The notes beneath the pieces are model-generated. The model saw only the letters and a list, made by a program, of their open reading frames with translations, did not search any database and was not told the DNA's origin. From assembly GCA_026195895.1 (NCBI GenBank), contig JAPHRO010000033.1, forward strand, positions 1 to 64,000: 64,000 bases of DNA. Reading direction: 5' to 3'. The translations under genes were made by a program, and so were the position numbers. This document shows, piece by piece, positions 1 through 10,083 of this stretch. Within the stretch, counting starts at the first letter, position 1. Every line of letters starts with the position of its first letter. The stretch comes from Gammaproteobacteria bacterium (GTDB lineage Bacteria > Pseudomonadota > Gammaproteobacteria > SZUA-229).

Positions 1-252
1 ATAGGAATATATTCTGTGCGGGACTTAAACGAATTTTAATGAAAACAGTAAAAATTAATCTGGTTGTAAAAAACTTGTGGTTTTTCTACAGCCTCGTTAC
101 AAACGAAAACAAGTAGTATCTGAAAACAGCTCACTGACACCCAGCATGAGACGGGTGTAATTAGTAAATCCAATTTGGATTCACATCGGTATTTTTTATA
201 AAATGTTAATGCAAGTTCTATTTCATTTTCTGATAATACCTGTCAAACAGGA

Positions 253-573
253 GTGAATCGCATGAGCAGTACCAATAATGACTTTAACGAGCAGTGTTAT
301 GAATTACTCAGGCGGGTTCCTGCGGGTAAAGTAACCACCTATCGAGAAATTGCGCGGGCATTAAATACTAACGCCTGGCGGGCGGTGGGTAGTGCCATGG
401 CTAAAAATAAAAATTTGTTTGTGATTCCCTGTCATCGAGTGGTTCGTAGTGATGGCGCAATTGGACAATACGCTCTGGGTGCAGATAAAAAGGCGCAGTT
501 GTTACAAGAGGAAGGTGTGGCCGTGTCGAATGGTAAAGTTGCCAGCCTTGACAGCTTTATGCACCACTTTTGA
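253..573 (+). CDS. MGMT/Ada-C-domain family (methylated-DNA-[protein]-cysteine methyltransferase-like), short single-domain form
   Basis: ORF with VPAGKVTTYREIA and active-site-like IPCHRVVRSDG motif; about 103-106 aa, GTG or internal ATG start. Confidence 0.85.
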   Translation: MNRMSSTNNDFNEQCYELLRRVPAGKVTTYREIARALNTNAWRAVGSAMAKNKNLFVIPCHRVVRSDGAIGQYALGADKKAQLLQEEGVAVSNGKVASLDSFMHHF

Positions 574-596
574 AATTTTTATAAACTTTGCTTTTG

Positions 597-1244
597 TTAT
601 TTGTTTTTGTGATCAAAGGCATGCATTTTTTCTGGCAGGGTCTGCCAGTTACAGTCGCGCATGACTTTCGCTACAGAATGCAGCTTGCCCTGCTTAATGG
701 CTTTGCGACGTTCGCCTTTTTTTCTGATGCCATAAAATGGCAGCATGGTGTCAAAGGCTTCATCGGTAAATCGTTTGATCGGGATCATGACGTCTTTCCT
801 GCGGCTGTGAAAAGCATCTTCGCCCTCGGCGCAGGCTTTATCCAGCACGTTGAATTGCCGGCAGGCGATGGGTCGCATTGGATGAATGCTGCAGGCGCCA
901 TCCAGTAAAAACGGACAGGTATTTATCTTCTCAATATTTTCTAATTGCTGTTTGAGTTGTTCACGTAGCGGCGATGCCAGTTTTTCAATGACGTACCAGC
1001 TCATACCCATTAATTCCAGCGGGTAAACGGGAATATCCTGATGAGTGGCACAGCAACTGCTGCAGCCTTTGGCGCAGGCCAGTTCGCGTCCGTTCAACTG
1101 TTCGCTTCTGATGGCAGCGCTGACGCCCTGATCGATAGTGGCGTAGGCGTCCAGTAATGTGACCAGCCAGGGAAAGCGTGCTTCATCGTCAGCGAATGAC
1201 AGGCGTTGCGGCTTGCGGTAGTCGCATTCAGGTAGTTGAGACAT
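597..1244 (-). CDS. YkgJ-type cysteine cluster protein
   Basis: CAKGCSSCC...CPFLLDGACSIHPMRPIACRQF cysteine pattern. Confidence 0.8.
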   Translation of the reverse strand: MSQLPECDYRKPQRLSFADDEARFPWLVTLLDAYATIDQGVSAAIRSEQLNGRELACAKGCSSCCATHQDIPVYPLELMGMSWYVIEKLASPLREQLKQQLENIEKINTCPFLLDGACSIHPMRPIACRQFNVLDKACAEGEDAFHSRRKDVMIPIKRFTDEAFDTMLPFYGIRKKGERRKAIKQGKLHSVAKVMRDCNWQTLPEKMHAFDHKNK

Positions 1245-1338
1245 AGTTGTTCCAGGGTTTTGATATGCTGGACTGGATATTCAGGCCAGCAAAGAGACTT
1301 TCGGTGATTATAACAATTTGATTAATCAGGGCCAGTCT

Positions 1339-1459
1339 CAATGCCAGTAAGTTAAGTAAAATCGCGATCTAAAGATGCGCTCCTACAGGATTATTTATGC
1401 AGTAGGAGCGACCTTAAGGTCGCGATTGAATCTGGTAATTCCTTAACTTACTGGCATTG
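1339..1459. repeat. REP/MITE-like element: 18-bp perfect terminal inverted repeat (CAATGCCAGTAAGTTAAG) enclosing a REP-like hairpin (GTAGGAGCGACCTTAAGGTCGCGATT)
   Basis: Left arm 1339-1356 equals the reverse complement of right arm 1442-1459; nested imperfect inverted repeat between them. Confidence 0.75.
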
Positions 1460-1482
1460 GCGTCAGTCCATGTTTTTTAGTC

Positions 1483-1857
1483 TCAGTAATTTAAAATAGG
1501 AACGGCATAGATAATGCTGCCGATAAAAAAGAAAACAAAAAAAGCGACCGAGGCCCGGTGATGCAGCTTGAAGAAGATAATCTGTTGAATAGATCGTGCC
1601 AGCCAGAATAACGACATTAAAATCGGCAGACTATGGCCGAGGGATGTGCTGAGCAGTTCGTTGGTATGTACCAGTGAAAGATAACTGAAAATAGCAAAAA
1701 CGAACATCAGGCTGATATTTAATACCTGCATGATCGCCCGATTTAGAAAAGTCAGCTTTTGCAGATCTTCGGGCCAGTTAAATATGCGCCAGAACAACAG
1801 ATGAAAAATTATCAGGATGATGTTGTAGATGCCGCCAATTTTTATCAGTAGTTCCAT
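1483..1857 (-). CDS. small multi-pass membrane protein, unknown function
   Basis: Hydrophobic 124-aa ORF directly downstream of the RND gene, same strand. Confidence 0.65.
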   Translation of the reverse strand: MELLIKIGGIYNIILIIFHLLFWRIFNWPEDLQKLTFLNRAIMQVLNISLMFVFAIFSYLSLVHTNELLSTSLGHSLPILMSLFWLARSIQQIIFFKLHHRASVAFFVFFFIGSIIYAVPILNY

Positions 1858-1863
1858 GGCGTT

Positions 1864-4368
1864 TTATGGGTTAGTGTTTTTAAAGGGTTTGAAATAGGCA
1901 ATTAATAAAGGTAACAAGGCCAGGTCTGCCAGCAGTGCGATCAACATGGAAAATCCGGTCAGTAAGCCAAAATAAATCATCGGGATAAAATTTGATAAAG
2001 CCAGTATGGAAAATCCCAGGGTAATGGTGATGGTGGTGTAGTACATGGCGCGGCCAATACTGGCATGGCAACGATTAATGGTTTGCCAGTAGTCCTGGTC
2101 CTGTTTGAATTCTATCTGGTATCTATGGATATAGTGAATGGTGTCGTCAACCGCAATACCAATACATATCGCAGCGATGGTGATGGTCATGATGTCCAGT
2201 GGTACACCGGCCAGACCCATTAAGCCAAGCACCATACTGGCGGCAAACACATTTGGGATAATGGCAATCGCGGCGAGATAAAAAGAACGGAACAGTATGG
2301 CAAACATAATCATGATGGCGAGGAAAACAACGCCAATGGTAAGTATCTGGGAACGATACAGGCTCTGCAGCATATTGTTGTACAACACAACCATGCCGGA
2401 CAGGTGTAGCTGATCCTGTTCCAGACCTATATTTTCGGTTAAATGCGTTTTGATTTTTTCCAGCAGGGCGTCGCGTTGTAGTGATTTATCCGATTCAAAT
2501 ATTCTGACACTGATCCGAATCTGATTACCGTCTTCTGTCATATAAGGATGAATAAGTTCGTTGCGAATTTTATCGGGTACCCGTTTGTAAATTATGGACA
2601 GGAAAAAATCATTCAGATCCTGGTTGTCGCGTAATTGTTCCAGCATGTTCACCGTAGTATAGATGGATAACACTTTACCAGTTTCGGGTAACTGATCCAG
2701 ATAATCATGGATCTCCCTGATCTGATCCAGCATGCCATAGTTGAACCAGTAACTGGTTGCAGTAATGCCCGCTTCGTCATCATCATCGAATTCCAGTTCG
2801 AGTTCCGTTGCTAAGGCTAGCAATTCCGCATCAGTTTCTGGTTGTTCAAAAAAAGACGCGGGTGGGTCAATAATAATGTCCAGCGGCGTGGTGCCGCCAA
2901 GTTGTTGATCGATGAGTTCCATGCCACGGTAAATTTCAGTGTGCTGTTTGTAATAATCAATGAATCTATTTTCAACAGTAAGCGAGCTAATGCCGATAAT
3001 GCTTAACAGGGTGAAAACTGAAAATATAATAATTGTAATGATACCGAAACGACCAATCCATCGGGCCAGATAGCGCGTGATAATGCCGGTTACGTCTCGA
3101 AGGTGAGCCGGTGTGCCCGGTTTTAAAAATAGCAGAGCGGCGGGAAAAAAAGTAAAACTAACAACAAATGCGATAAAAATACCAATGACCATCATCCAGC
3201 CGAAATCAATAACGGGCCTTATGTCGCTCACCAGCAGCGATCCGAAGGCGACCATGGTGGTGATAGCGGTATAGAATGCCGGTAAAAATTTTGACTGGAC
3301 AGTATTTTTGACTAAGGTGTACTGATCAAACTGAGGATGCTGTTCATGTAATTCCCGGTAGCGAACAATTAAATGGATGGTAAGCGACAGGGTAATAATT
3401 AATAACAGGGATAAAAAGTTGGAAGAAACAACGGTAACTCGCCAGTCTAAAAAACCCAGTAAACCCGTCATTATCAACCCGGCGCTGAAGCAGGTGATCA
3501 TGGGTAATATAACCCAGCGGGGTTTGCGGAAGGCCAGTGCCAGAATAAATACAATAAAAAAAACAACACCGATGCCAAATGTTTGCAGGTCATGCTGGAT
3601 ATATTCAAGGGAATCGGCAGCAATCATGGGTACACCGCCAAGATGCAGTTTTGCCAGATGGCGGTGTTTGTGCATCAGTTTGCGTACTTCTGCAATAAGC
3701 TGTTTTTCCTGGTCCATTAAATCATGGCTATATTGTTTAAACTGTTCGCTTAAATCGTCAAGTTGTTTGCTTTCGAAATTGGTGAGTTTTTGAGTTAACT
3801 GCTGTTCACGTAATTGATTTCGTTGTTGAAGCAGTTGGTGATATGTTTCATCGCGTTTTAGATTTAGCTGTAATGCCGTGGTTTTTGCATCCGGGCTAAT
3901 AATTAAATTGTGGTATAGCGGGCTGGATAATAGTTCTTTGCGCGCTAGTGATCGGTCCATGCCCGGTGTTTCAAGGGTGCGAATGCTGTCGCTTAATTCT
4001 GCTAATGATACGGCCGGGCTTTGAGTCAGCGGCACATCCAGGATACTGGTAACGGAATCGATCCGCGGCAGTGCTATTAATTCATTTCTTAGCAGGCGTA
4101 TGTCATTTAATATTTCTTCATCGAATAAATCTTTTTCGGGTGAATAAGTAATTATTAAAAAATCATCCGAGGTGTAGCGTGCTTTAATTGAGCGGTAATA
4201 TTTTAGTGCCTGATCATTTTCCAGTACCAGCGAGTCAGCCGAAGCATCCAGTTTAAAATTGCTGGCAAAGTAGCCAAAAAATACGGTGATTGCAACGCTG
4301 AACAGAATAGCGAACAGGGGTTGTTTTAATAGCAGTCGTTCATAAAGCTGAAACAGGGTCTTAGTCAT
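1864..4368 (-). CDS. RND superfamily (MMPL-type) exporter
   Basis: 834 aa with two repeated 5-TM blocks and GIAVDDTIHYIHRY-type motif. Confidence 0.88.
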   Translation of the reverse strand: MTKTLFQLYERLLLKQPLFAILFSVAITVFFGYFASNFKLDASADSLVLENDQALKYYRSIKARYTSDDFLIITYSPEKDLFDEEILNDIRLLRNELIALPRIDSVTSILDVPLTQSPAVSLAELSDSIRTLETPGMDRSLARKELLSSPLYHNLIISPDAKTTALQLNLKRDETYHQLLQQRNQLREQQLTQKLTNFESKQLDDLSEQFKQYSHDLMDQEKQLIAEVRKLMHKHRHLAKLHLGGVPMIAADSLEYIQHDLQTFGIGVVFFIVFILALAFRKPRWVILPMITCFSAGLIMTGLLGFLDWRVTVVSSNFLSLLLIITLSLTIHLIVRYRELHEQHPQFDQYTLVKNTVQSKFLPAFYTAITTMVAFGSLLVSDIRPVIDFGWMMVIGIFIAFVVSFTFFPAALLFLKPGTPAHLRDVTGIITRYLARWIGRFGIITIIIFSVFTLLSIIGISSLTVENRFIDYYKQHTEIYRGMELIDQQLGGTTPLDIIIDPPASFFEQPETDAELLALATELELEFDDDDEAGITATSYWFNYGMLDQIREIHDYLDQLPETGKVLSIYTTVNMLEQLRDNQDLNDFFLSIIYKRVPDKIRNELIHPYMTEDGNQIRISVRIFESDKSLQRDALLEKIKTHLTENIGLEQDQLHLSGMVVLYNNMLQSLYRSQILTIGVVFLAIMIMFAILFRSFYLAAIAIIPNVFAASMVLGLMGLAGVPLDIMTITIAAICIGIAVDDTIHYIHRYQIEFKQDQDYWQTINRCHASIGRAMYYTTITITLGFSILALSNFIPMIYFGLLTGFSMLIALLADLALLPLLIAYFKPFKNTNP

Positions 4369-4484
4369 GCTGTAATTAGGGTTTTATTAGGGAAAACAAC
4401 CAGTTTGATTGTACAGATATCTGGATTTAATGCTGTGAAAATTAGCAGCCTGAAAGCATGAGTAAATCTGCTCGTTTTTTAAAT

Positions 4485-4498
4485 TTGATACAGATCAA
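4485..4498. promoter_or_regulatory. FNR/Dnr-type operator TTGATACAGATCAA
   Basis: Perfect match to TTGAT-N4-ATCAA in the divergent intergenic region between the RND gene and a Crp/Fnr regulator. Confidence 0.65.
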
Positions 4499-4638
4499 GA
4501 AGCTGTTATCCTGTCAATTAATAGGCATTTAACTGTCGGATGTTCGACTAGAATTACTAACCTTAAGTTTGTAGTTCTGTTGTTCAATTAGAATATTAAT
4601 TAATAATAATAAAGAGCAAATGAATAAAGGATCGAGCA

Positions 4639-5337
4639 ATGAATGTGAATGCCCTTACTCTCCCCAACGCTGAATTAAATCAACTTTCCCTGCTGTCCAA
4701 GCTGGCAGAAAATCAACTGAATAAAATTCAGAAAACCATGAAGCTGATTAACCTGTCGGAAGGTGAACACCTGTTTGAACAGGGGCAGCCAGCGGAACGT
4801 TTTTTTCTGGTGCGCTCAGGGCAGATGAAATTGTACCGTGTGTCTATGGAAGGCAGTGAGCGGGTAATCGAAGTGAAGCAGCCGGGCGATATATTTGCCG
4901 AGGCGGTGCTATTTCTGGATACACGAGAATATCCATTGAGTGCGGCGGCACTGGTTAATACGGAAATCCTGGCGTTTGATTTTATGACCTTTAAAAGTGT
5001 GCTGGAAGAGTCTCGAGAAACCTGTTTTCAGCTCATGGCCAATATGAGCAAGGGTTTGCATCAGAACCTGAATCAGGTCGATTACCTGACCTTGCAAAAT
5101 GCGACATTTCGTCTGGTCAATTATTTATTGCAGCAGATCCCGGCCGATCAGCAAACGGCCGAAAGCTACAGGTTTGAGTTAAGTACTTCCAAGAGCATTA
5201 TTGCATCCTGTCTATCTATTCAGCCGGAGACATTTTCACGCATTCTTCGCAGTTTAAAAACGCGTGAATTGATCATGGTAAAAGGCAAATCGATTACACT
5301 GATGGATATTGCCGGCTTAAAGGCGATGATTGCATAA
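4639..5337 (+). CDS. Crp/Fnr family transcriptional regulator (Dnr-like, no N-terminal Fe-S cysteine cluster)
   Basis: cNMP-binding fold (LFEQGQPAERFFLVRSGQMKLYR) plus HTH (SIIASCLSIQPETFSRILRSL). Confidence 0.88.
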   Translation: MNVNALTLPNAELNQLSLLSKLAENQLNKIQKTMKLINLSEGEHLFEQGQPAERFFLVRSGQMKLYRVSMEGSERVIEVKQPGDIFAEAVLFLDTREYPLSAAALVNTEILAFDFMTFKSVLEESRETCFQLMANMSKGLHQNLNQVDYLTLQNATFRLVNYLLQQIPADQQTAESYRFELSTSKSIIASCLSIQPETFSRILRSLKTRELIMVKGKSITLMDIAGLKAMIA

Positions 5338-5343
5338 ATCGAT

Positions 5344-6630
5344 TTAGCCAGAATAAACAATGTCGCCGTTGACAATGGTGTACTGAACTTTGCCTCTGAA
5401 TCCCCAGCCGATAAAGGGCGTGTTTTTACCTTTGCTTTGAATGTTATCCAGTTCCAGTGTCCATTCTGCATCCGGATTGATAATGCATATATCGGCGTTA
5501 CTGTTTATCGACAGGTTGCCTGCGTCAATGCCGAGGATGCGGGCAGGTTCGTTGCTTACACAGTTGATCGCGGTAGTTAAGTCTATTTGGTGTTCTTCAA
5601 CCAGACGTAAGCTGAGTGGCAGCAATGTTTCCAGTGCGGATATGCCAGGCTCAGTCGCCGGGAATGGTGCCAGTTTGGCATCGATTTCATGTGGCTGATG
5701 GTCTGAGCAGATGGCGTTGATGGCACCAGTGGCAATGCCTCGACGTAGCGCCTCCATATCCCGCTGATTGCGCAGGGGTGGAATGACATGGCACTGGGCG
5801 TTGAAGCTATTGATATCCATTTCGGTTAGAAATAACTGGTGGGCCGCGACATCTGCGCTGACGTTCAGACCAGCAGCTTTTGCCTGGCTAATCATTTCGA
5901 CGCTGCGGGCACAGGACAGGTGACTGAAGTGTGCGCGTACTTCGGTTTCAGCAATCAGCTCAAGCTGCTGGGCAATTGCGGCTGTTTCTGCGGCGTAAGG
6001 TATTGCGGGTAAGCCCAGTCGAGTTGCTACCGGGCCGTCATGTGCGCAGCCATTGTCACTGAGATATTGATCATTTGCTTCAATAAAAACAGTAATATCA
6101 TGGGTGGCGGCATATTCCATTGCGCGGCGCATAACAAGCGTGTTTTTAATAGTGTTTTTGCCATTGCTGAGGCCGACGCAGCCCGCGCCTTTGAGTGCCG
6201 CCATTTCACTTAGATGTTCGCCTTTTAGTCTGGCCGTCAGCGCACCCAGCGCAACCACATTGGCATGTCCTGCATTTTCGACTTTACGGTGAATTAATTC
6301 GACCACGGCCGGTTCATCGATAACCGGCTCGGTATCGGGTGGCACACAAAGCGTGGTAATGCCTGCGGTGGTCGCAGCAATGGTTTCCGACGTAATCGTG
6401 CCTTTGTGTTCCAGCCCCGGCTCCCGTAAGCGTGCCGATAAATCGACCAGTCCAGGAATAACCCAGTGATTGCTGGCATCAATAGTTTGCTCAGGGTGGA
6501 AATTTTCCGGCTGTTCACCCAGACCAGTAATTATTCCATTGCTGATATAGAGGTCTGTGACCGTATCCAGTTGATTTGCCGGATCGATAACACGACCATT
6601 TTTTATTAGCAGTTGATTGGAGGAGGTCAT
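5344..6630 (-). CDS. pyrC': dihydroorotase-like protein, probably catalytically inactive PyrC' (PyrX) partner of ATCase
   Basis: Dihydroorotase fold, but the HxH metal motif is replaced (VDLSARLREPG); overlaps the pyrB stop. Confidence 0.85.
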   Translation of the reverse strand: MTSSNQLLIKNGRVIDPANQLDTVTDLYISNGIITGLGEQPENFHPEQTIDASNHWVIPGLVDLSARLREPGLEHKGTITSETIAATTAGITTLCVPPDTEPVIDEPAVVELIHRKVENAGHANVVALGALTARLKGEHLSEMAALKGAGCVGLSNGKNTIKNTLVMRRAMEYAATHDITVFIEANDQYLSDNGCAHDGPVATRLGLPAIPYAAETAAIAQQLELIAETEVRAHFSHLSCARSVEMISQAKAAGLNVSADVAAHQLFLTEMDINSFNAQCHVIPPLRNQRDMEALRRGIATGAINAICSDHQPHEIDAKLAPFPATEPGISALETLLPLSLRLVEEHQIDLTTAINCVSNEPARILGIDAGNLSINSNADICIINPDAEWTLELDNIQSKGKNTPFIGWGFRGKVQYTIVNGDIVYSG

Positions 6631-7667
6631 TATTTGTCCTCCTTGTCATCGCTGGTATTTTTATTGCCGATGCTGCCGCTTAATGTCATCGACATGACGG
6701 CCATGCGCACGGCAATACCGTAGGTGACCTGATTCAGAATCACAGAACGATTGCCGTCGGCGACACTGGAGTCAATTTCAACGCCGCGGTTGATCGGACC
6801 GGGATGCATTACGATGGCATCTGGTTTGGCTGACTGTAAGCGTTCTTCGGTCAGGCCATAGAGCTGGAAATATTCCTGTTCACTGGGCAGTAGAGCGCCC
6901 TGCATGCGTTCTTTTTGTAAGCGCAGCATAATGACGACATCAGCATCTTTAATGCCTTCTTCCAGATCGTGAAAAACACTGACGCCCATTTGTTCGATAT
7001 CTTTCGGTAACAGGGTTCTTGGCGCGACTACGCGCACGTCACCGGTATTTAATGTATTGAGTGCGTGGATTTGTGAGCGCGCGACCCGTGAATGCAGGAT
7101 ATCGCCCACAATGGCAACCCGTAAGCCACCAAAGTCAGCGCCTTTGTTGCGGCGGATGGTGAACATGTCGAGCATGGCCTGCGTCGGGTGTGCGTGGCGA
7201 CCATCGCCCGCATTCAATACGCTGATGTGCGGTGCGGCGTGATTAGCAATAAAATGGGCCGAACCGGAGTTTGCGTGACGAACGATAAACATGTCGCATT
7301 GCATGGCTTCGAGATTGCGCAGGGTATCCAGCAGGGACTCGCCTTTACTGGTAGCGGAGGTGCTGATATTAATATTGAGTACATCGGCGGATAATCGTTT
7401 TGCGGCCAGTTCAAAAGTGGTGCGGGTTCGGGTGCTGGCTTCAAAAAATAAATTCACAATGGTTTTGCCGCGCAGCAGGGGAACTTTTTTTACCGATTCG
7501 TTTACCCCGGCAAAGCTCTCGGCGGTATCCAGAATCTGGTTGAGTATATTGGTGCCGAGTCCTTCGATGGTCAAAAAATGTTTCAGCTTGCCATTGGCAT
7601 CGAGCTGGATATTCCAGAGATCCTGTCCAATCAGGAGATCCGTGGGGCGAGTGGCCTTGTTAACCAT
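6630..7667 (-). CDS. pyrB: aspartate carbamoyltransferase catalytic subunit
   Basis: [41 protein letters not shown]. Confidence 0.95.
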   Translation of the reverse strand: MVNKATRPTDLLIGQDLWNIQLDANGKLKHFLTIEGLGTNILNQILDTAESFAGVNESVKKVPLLRGKTIVNLFFEASTRTRTTFELAAKRLSADVLNINISTSATSKGESLLDTLRNLEAMQCDMFIVRHANSGSAHFIANHAAPHISVLNAGDGRHAHPTQAMLDMFTIRRNKGADFGGLRVAIVGDILHSRVARSQIHALNTLNTGDVRVVAPRTLLPKDIEQMGVSVFHDLEEGIKDADVVIMLRLQKERMQGALLPSEQEYFQLYGLTEERLQSAKPDAIVMHPGPINRGVEIDSSVADGNRSVILNQVTYGIAVRMAVMSMTLSGSIGNKNTSDDKEDK

Positions 7668-7692
7668 TGTGTTTACTCATTTCGTTAGCGTG

Positions 7693-8208
7693 TTATTTTG
7701 CATTGTTGATTTTTTTAATTTCCCATGTCAGCGGGTCGGGGCCAGTGAGTTTTATATGTTCATTTTCACCCAGCTCCAGAGACTGGCCAACGACATCGGC
7801 CTGCACAGGCAGTTCGCGACCTGGGCGCTCAATCAGGCAGGCCAGCATGATTGAAGCAGGGCGGCCATAATCAAATAATTCGTTCATGGCGGCGCGAATG
7901 GTGCGGCCAGTCTGTAATACATCATCAACCAGAATAATATGACAGTCTTCTACCTGTGGCGGCAGGCTGGAGGTTTTAACCTGTGGATGCATACCAATAC
8001 GTGAAAAATCATCACGATAGAAACTGATATCAAGTGTCGCCAGTGGTTGTTTCAGTTTGAGTTTTTTATGCAAATGCTCCGCTAGCCAGGCGCCGCCGGT
8101 GTGTATGCCGACCATCAGTGGATCACTGATATTTCTCTGTTCGAGTAGGTTTTCCAGATCGGTCGCCAGTTTTTCCAGCAATTGATCAGGCTGTGCTGCA
8201 TGGGTCAT
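7693..8208 (-). CDS. pyrR: bifunctional pyr operon regulator / uracil phosphoribosyltransferase
   Basis: PRPP motif ILVDDVLQTGRTIRAAM; adjacent to pyrB. Confidence 0.93.
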   Translation of the reverse strand: MTHAAQPDQLLEKLATDLENLLEQRNISDPLMVGIHTGGAWLAEHLHKKLKLKQPLATLDISFYRDDFSRIGMHPQVKTSSLPPQVEDCHIILVDDVLQTGRTIRAAMNELFDYGRPASIMLACLIERPGRELPVQADVVGQSLELGENEHIKLTGPDPLTWEIKKINNAK

Positions 8209-8621
8209 GTATTCTGCTCCAGCCAGTTTTGTACGATGATGGCTGCCGCCATTTTATCAATCTCCTGTTTATTGTGCTGGCCTATTTTTTTATTTTGCTG
8301 CAAAAGTTGTTCGGCTTCATATGAGCTCAGCGCTTCGTTGATGGTATGCACCGGTAACTTGAATCGCCCTTCCAGTTGGCGGCAAAAACGTTCGGCTTTA
8401 TCGCTGATGTCACTTTTACCGCCATCAAGCAACAGTGGCAGGCCGACTATCAGGGCGTCCGGTTGCCATTCTTCGATCAGCTTTTTTATCTGATCCCAGT
8501 CAGGTTTATTATTAACCGCATTGAGAGTGATCAGTGGTGATGCATTGCCGGTGATGGTCTGGCCAGTGGCTACGCCGATGCGTTTTTCACCGAAGTCGAA
8601 GCCGAGCACCGACTGCACCAT
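8205..8621 (-). CDS. ruvX: Holliday junction resolvase-like, YqgF/RuvX
   Basis: LGFDFGEKRIGVATGQ, VGLPLLLDG; syntenic. Confidence 0.93.
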   Translation of the reverse strand: MVQSVLGFDFGEKRIGVATGQTITGNASPLITLNAVNNKPDWDQIKKLIEEWQPDALIVGLPLLLDGGKSDISDKAERFCRQLEGRFKLPVHTINEALSSYEAEQLLQQNKKIGQHNKQEIDKMAAAIIVQNWLEQNT

Positions 8622-9187
8622 CAGGCGTGTCCTGTGTCTGAGCTAAGCAATTGCAAATCGATGCCAAGCAATTTTGCGGCGGCTTCCCAGCGTTTTTCTG
8701 GAGGGGTGTGGAACAGGATTTCTTCATTGGCCGGGCAGCTTAACCAGGCGTTCTGTGAGAGTTCGTATTCCAGTTGTCCGGGTCCCCAGCCAGCGTAACC
8801 GAGGGTGATGATCACGTTTTCCGGGCCTTTATCCTGGGCAATGGCTTCGAGTATGTCCCTGGAAGTGGTGACGGCTATGGCGTCGGTAACTTTCAGACTG
8901 GAATCCCAGTTACCGTGGGGTTTGTGTAATAAAAAGCCGCGATCCTGCTGCACAGGCCCACCGATAAAAATAAACTGGTCAGCAATTTCAGTATTGGCTG
9001 CTTCGATATTTAACTGGGTAAATATTTCCTTGAGCTGAATATCGATGGGCCGATTGATGGTAATGCCCAGAGCGCCGTTGTCGTCATGTTCGCAAATGTA
9101 AGTTACCGATTGAGAAAAATTGCCATCTTCAAGGCTGGGCATGGCGATCAGAAAATGATTGGTTAAATTGGTTTCTGTGTCATCCAT
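8621..9187 (-). CDS. YqgE/AlgH family protein
   Basis: FLIAMPSLEDGNFSQSVTYICEHDDNGALGITINRP. Confidence 0.93.
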   Translation of the reverse strand: MDDTETNLTNHFLIAMPSLEDGNFSQSVTYICEHDDNGALGITINRPIDIQLKEIFTQLNIEAANTEIADQFIFIGGPVQQDRGFLLHKPHGNWDSSLKVTDAIAVTTSRDILEAIAQDKGPENVIITLGYAGWGPGQLEYELSQNAWLSCPANEEILFHTPPEKRWEAAAKLLGIDLQLLSSDTGHA

Positions 9188-9199
9188 TTGATAAATCCA

Positions 9200-10075
9200 T
9201 TAGTAGCTTCGAAGTTGGTGGTTGCTAAGAAATTCCCAGCTACGCGTGATGTGAATGATGTCGGCTGTTTTAAGTAAATTTTTTGGAAACGGTTCAAACG
9301 GCGAGGCCATTTTAACAATGCGTTTCGCTGCATCATCAAGTATTTGATGGCCGGATGAACGGCGCAGGTCGACCTTGTTTAAACTGCCGTCTGCATTAAT
9401 AACGACATCGAGTATCAGGGTGCCGCTGAGTTTTTTCCGAATCGCATCATCGGGATAATCAGCATTGCCCAGGCGCTCAACTTTGTCGATCCATTGGCGC
9501 ATATAGGTTGCCGCTACATATTCCCTGGTTCTTGAGTTGAGGAATTTTTCTTTGGGTTTTTGTGAAAACTCCTGGAAGGTCAGGCTGAGTTCTTCAACCA
9601 TTCTGGCTGGCAGTTTGTTCTGTTGCCTGGCTTCGCTGAGCAAGGTGTTGATGTCTTGCTGACTGGTTTTTTTCTGTGTATTTATTTTGTGAGTAGCATT
9701 TTTCCGGGTGAGCAACGCCTGTTTGTTGTTATTTTTTATGCGCGGTTTTGCGGTTGCTGTTTGTTGCATGGCAATGCCGGGCTTTTGCGACAGACTCGGT
9801 GCTGAAAAAAGATCGGTAGGCCTGACTTTTTTATCACTGGTGCCACCGCCGTCCTGTGAAACCTGGGCCAGATATTCTGCCTGTTCAGTTTTGGATGGAT
9901 TAGATGTATTTACCAGGATCACATCCAGCGAAGGTGGAATTTTTTGTCTGGCGAGCGGCGATGAAACAAAGGTAATGCCAAGTATAAGAATGCCATGGAA
10001 TAAAATCGCAAAAAAGAGAGTCATGCCAAGACGATCATTGGCGGTAACTGGCGGGGTTGCGGCAGTTTTCTGCAT
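9200..10075 (-). CDS. tonB: energy transducer TonB family protein
   Basis: N-terminal TM segment, C-terminal TonB box-binding domain (LILDVVINADGSLNKVDLRRSSGHQILDDAAKRIV). Confidence 0.85.
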   Translation of the reverse strand: MQKTAATPPVTANDRLGMTLFFAILFHGILILGITFVSSPLARQKIPPSLDVILVNTSNPSKTEQAEYLAQVSQDGGGTSDKKVRPTDLFSAPSLSQKPGIAMQQTATAKPRIKNNNKQALLTRKNATHKINTQKKTSQQDINTLLSEARQQNKLPARMVEELSLTFQEFSQKPKEKFLNSRTREYVAATYMRQWIDKVERLGNADYPDDAIRKKLSGTLILDVVINADGSLNKVDLRRSSGHQILDDAAKRIVKMASPFEPFPKNLLKTADIIHITRSWEFLSNHQLRSY

Positions 10076-10083
10076 GGCGTTGA

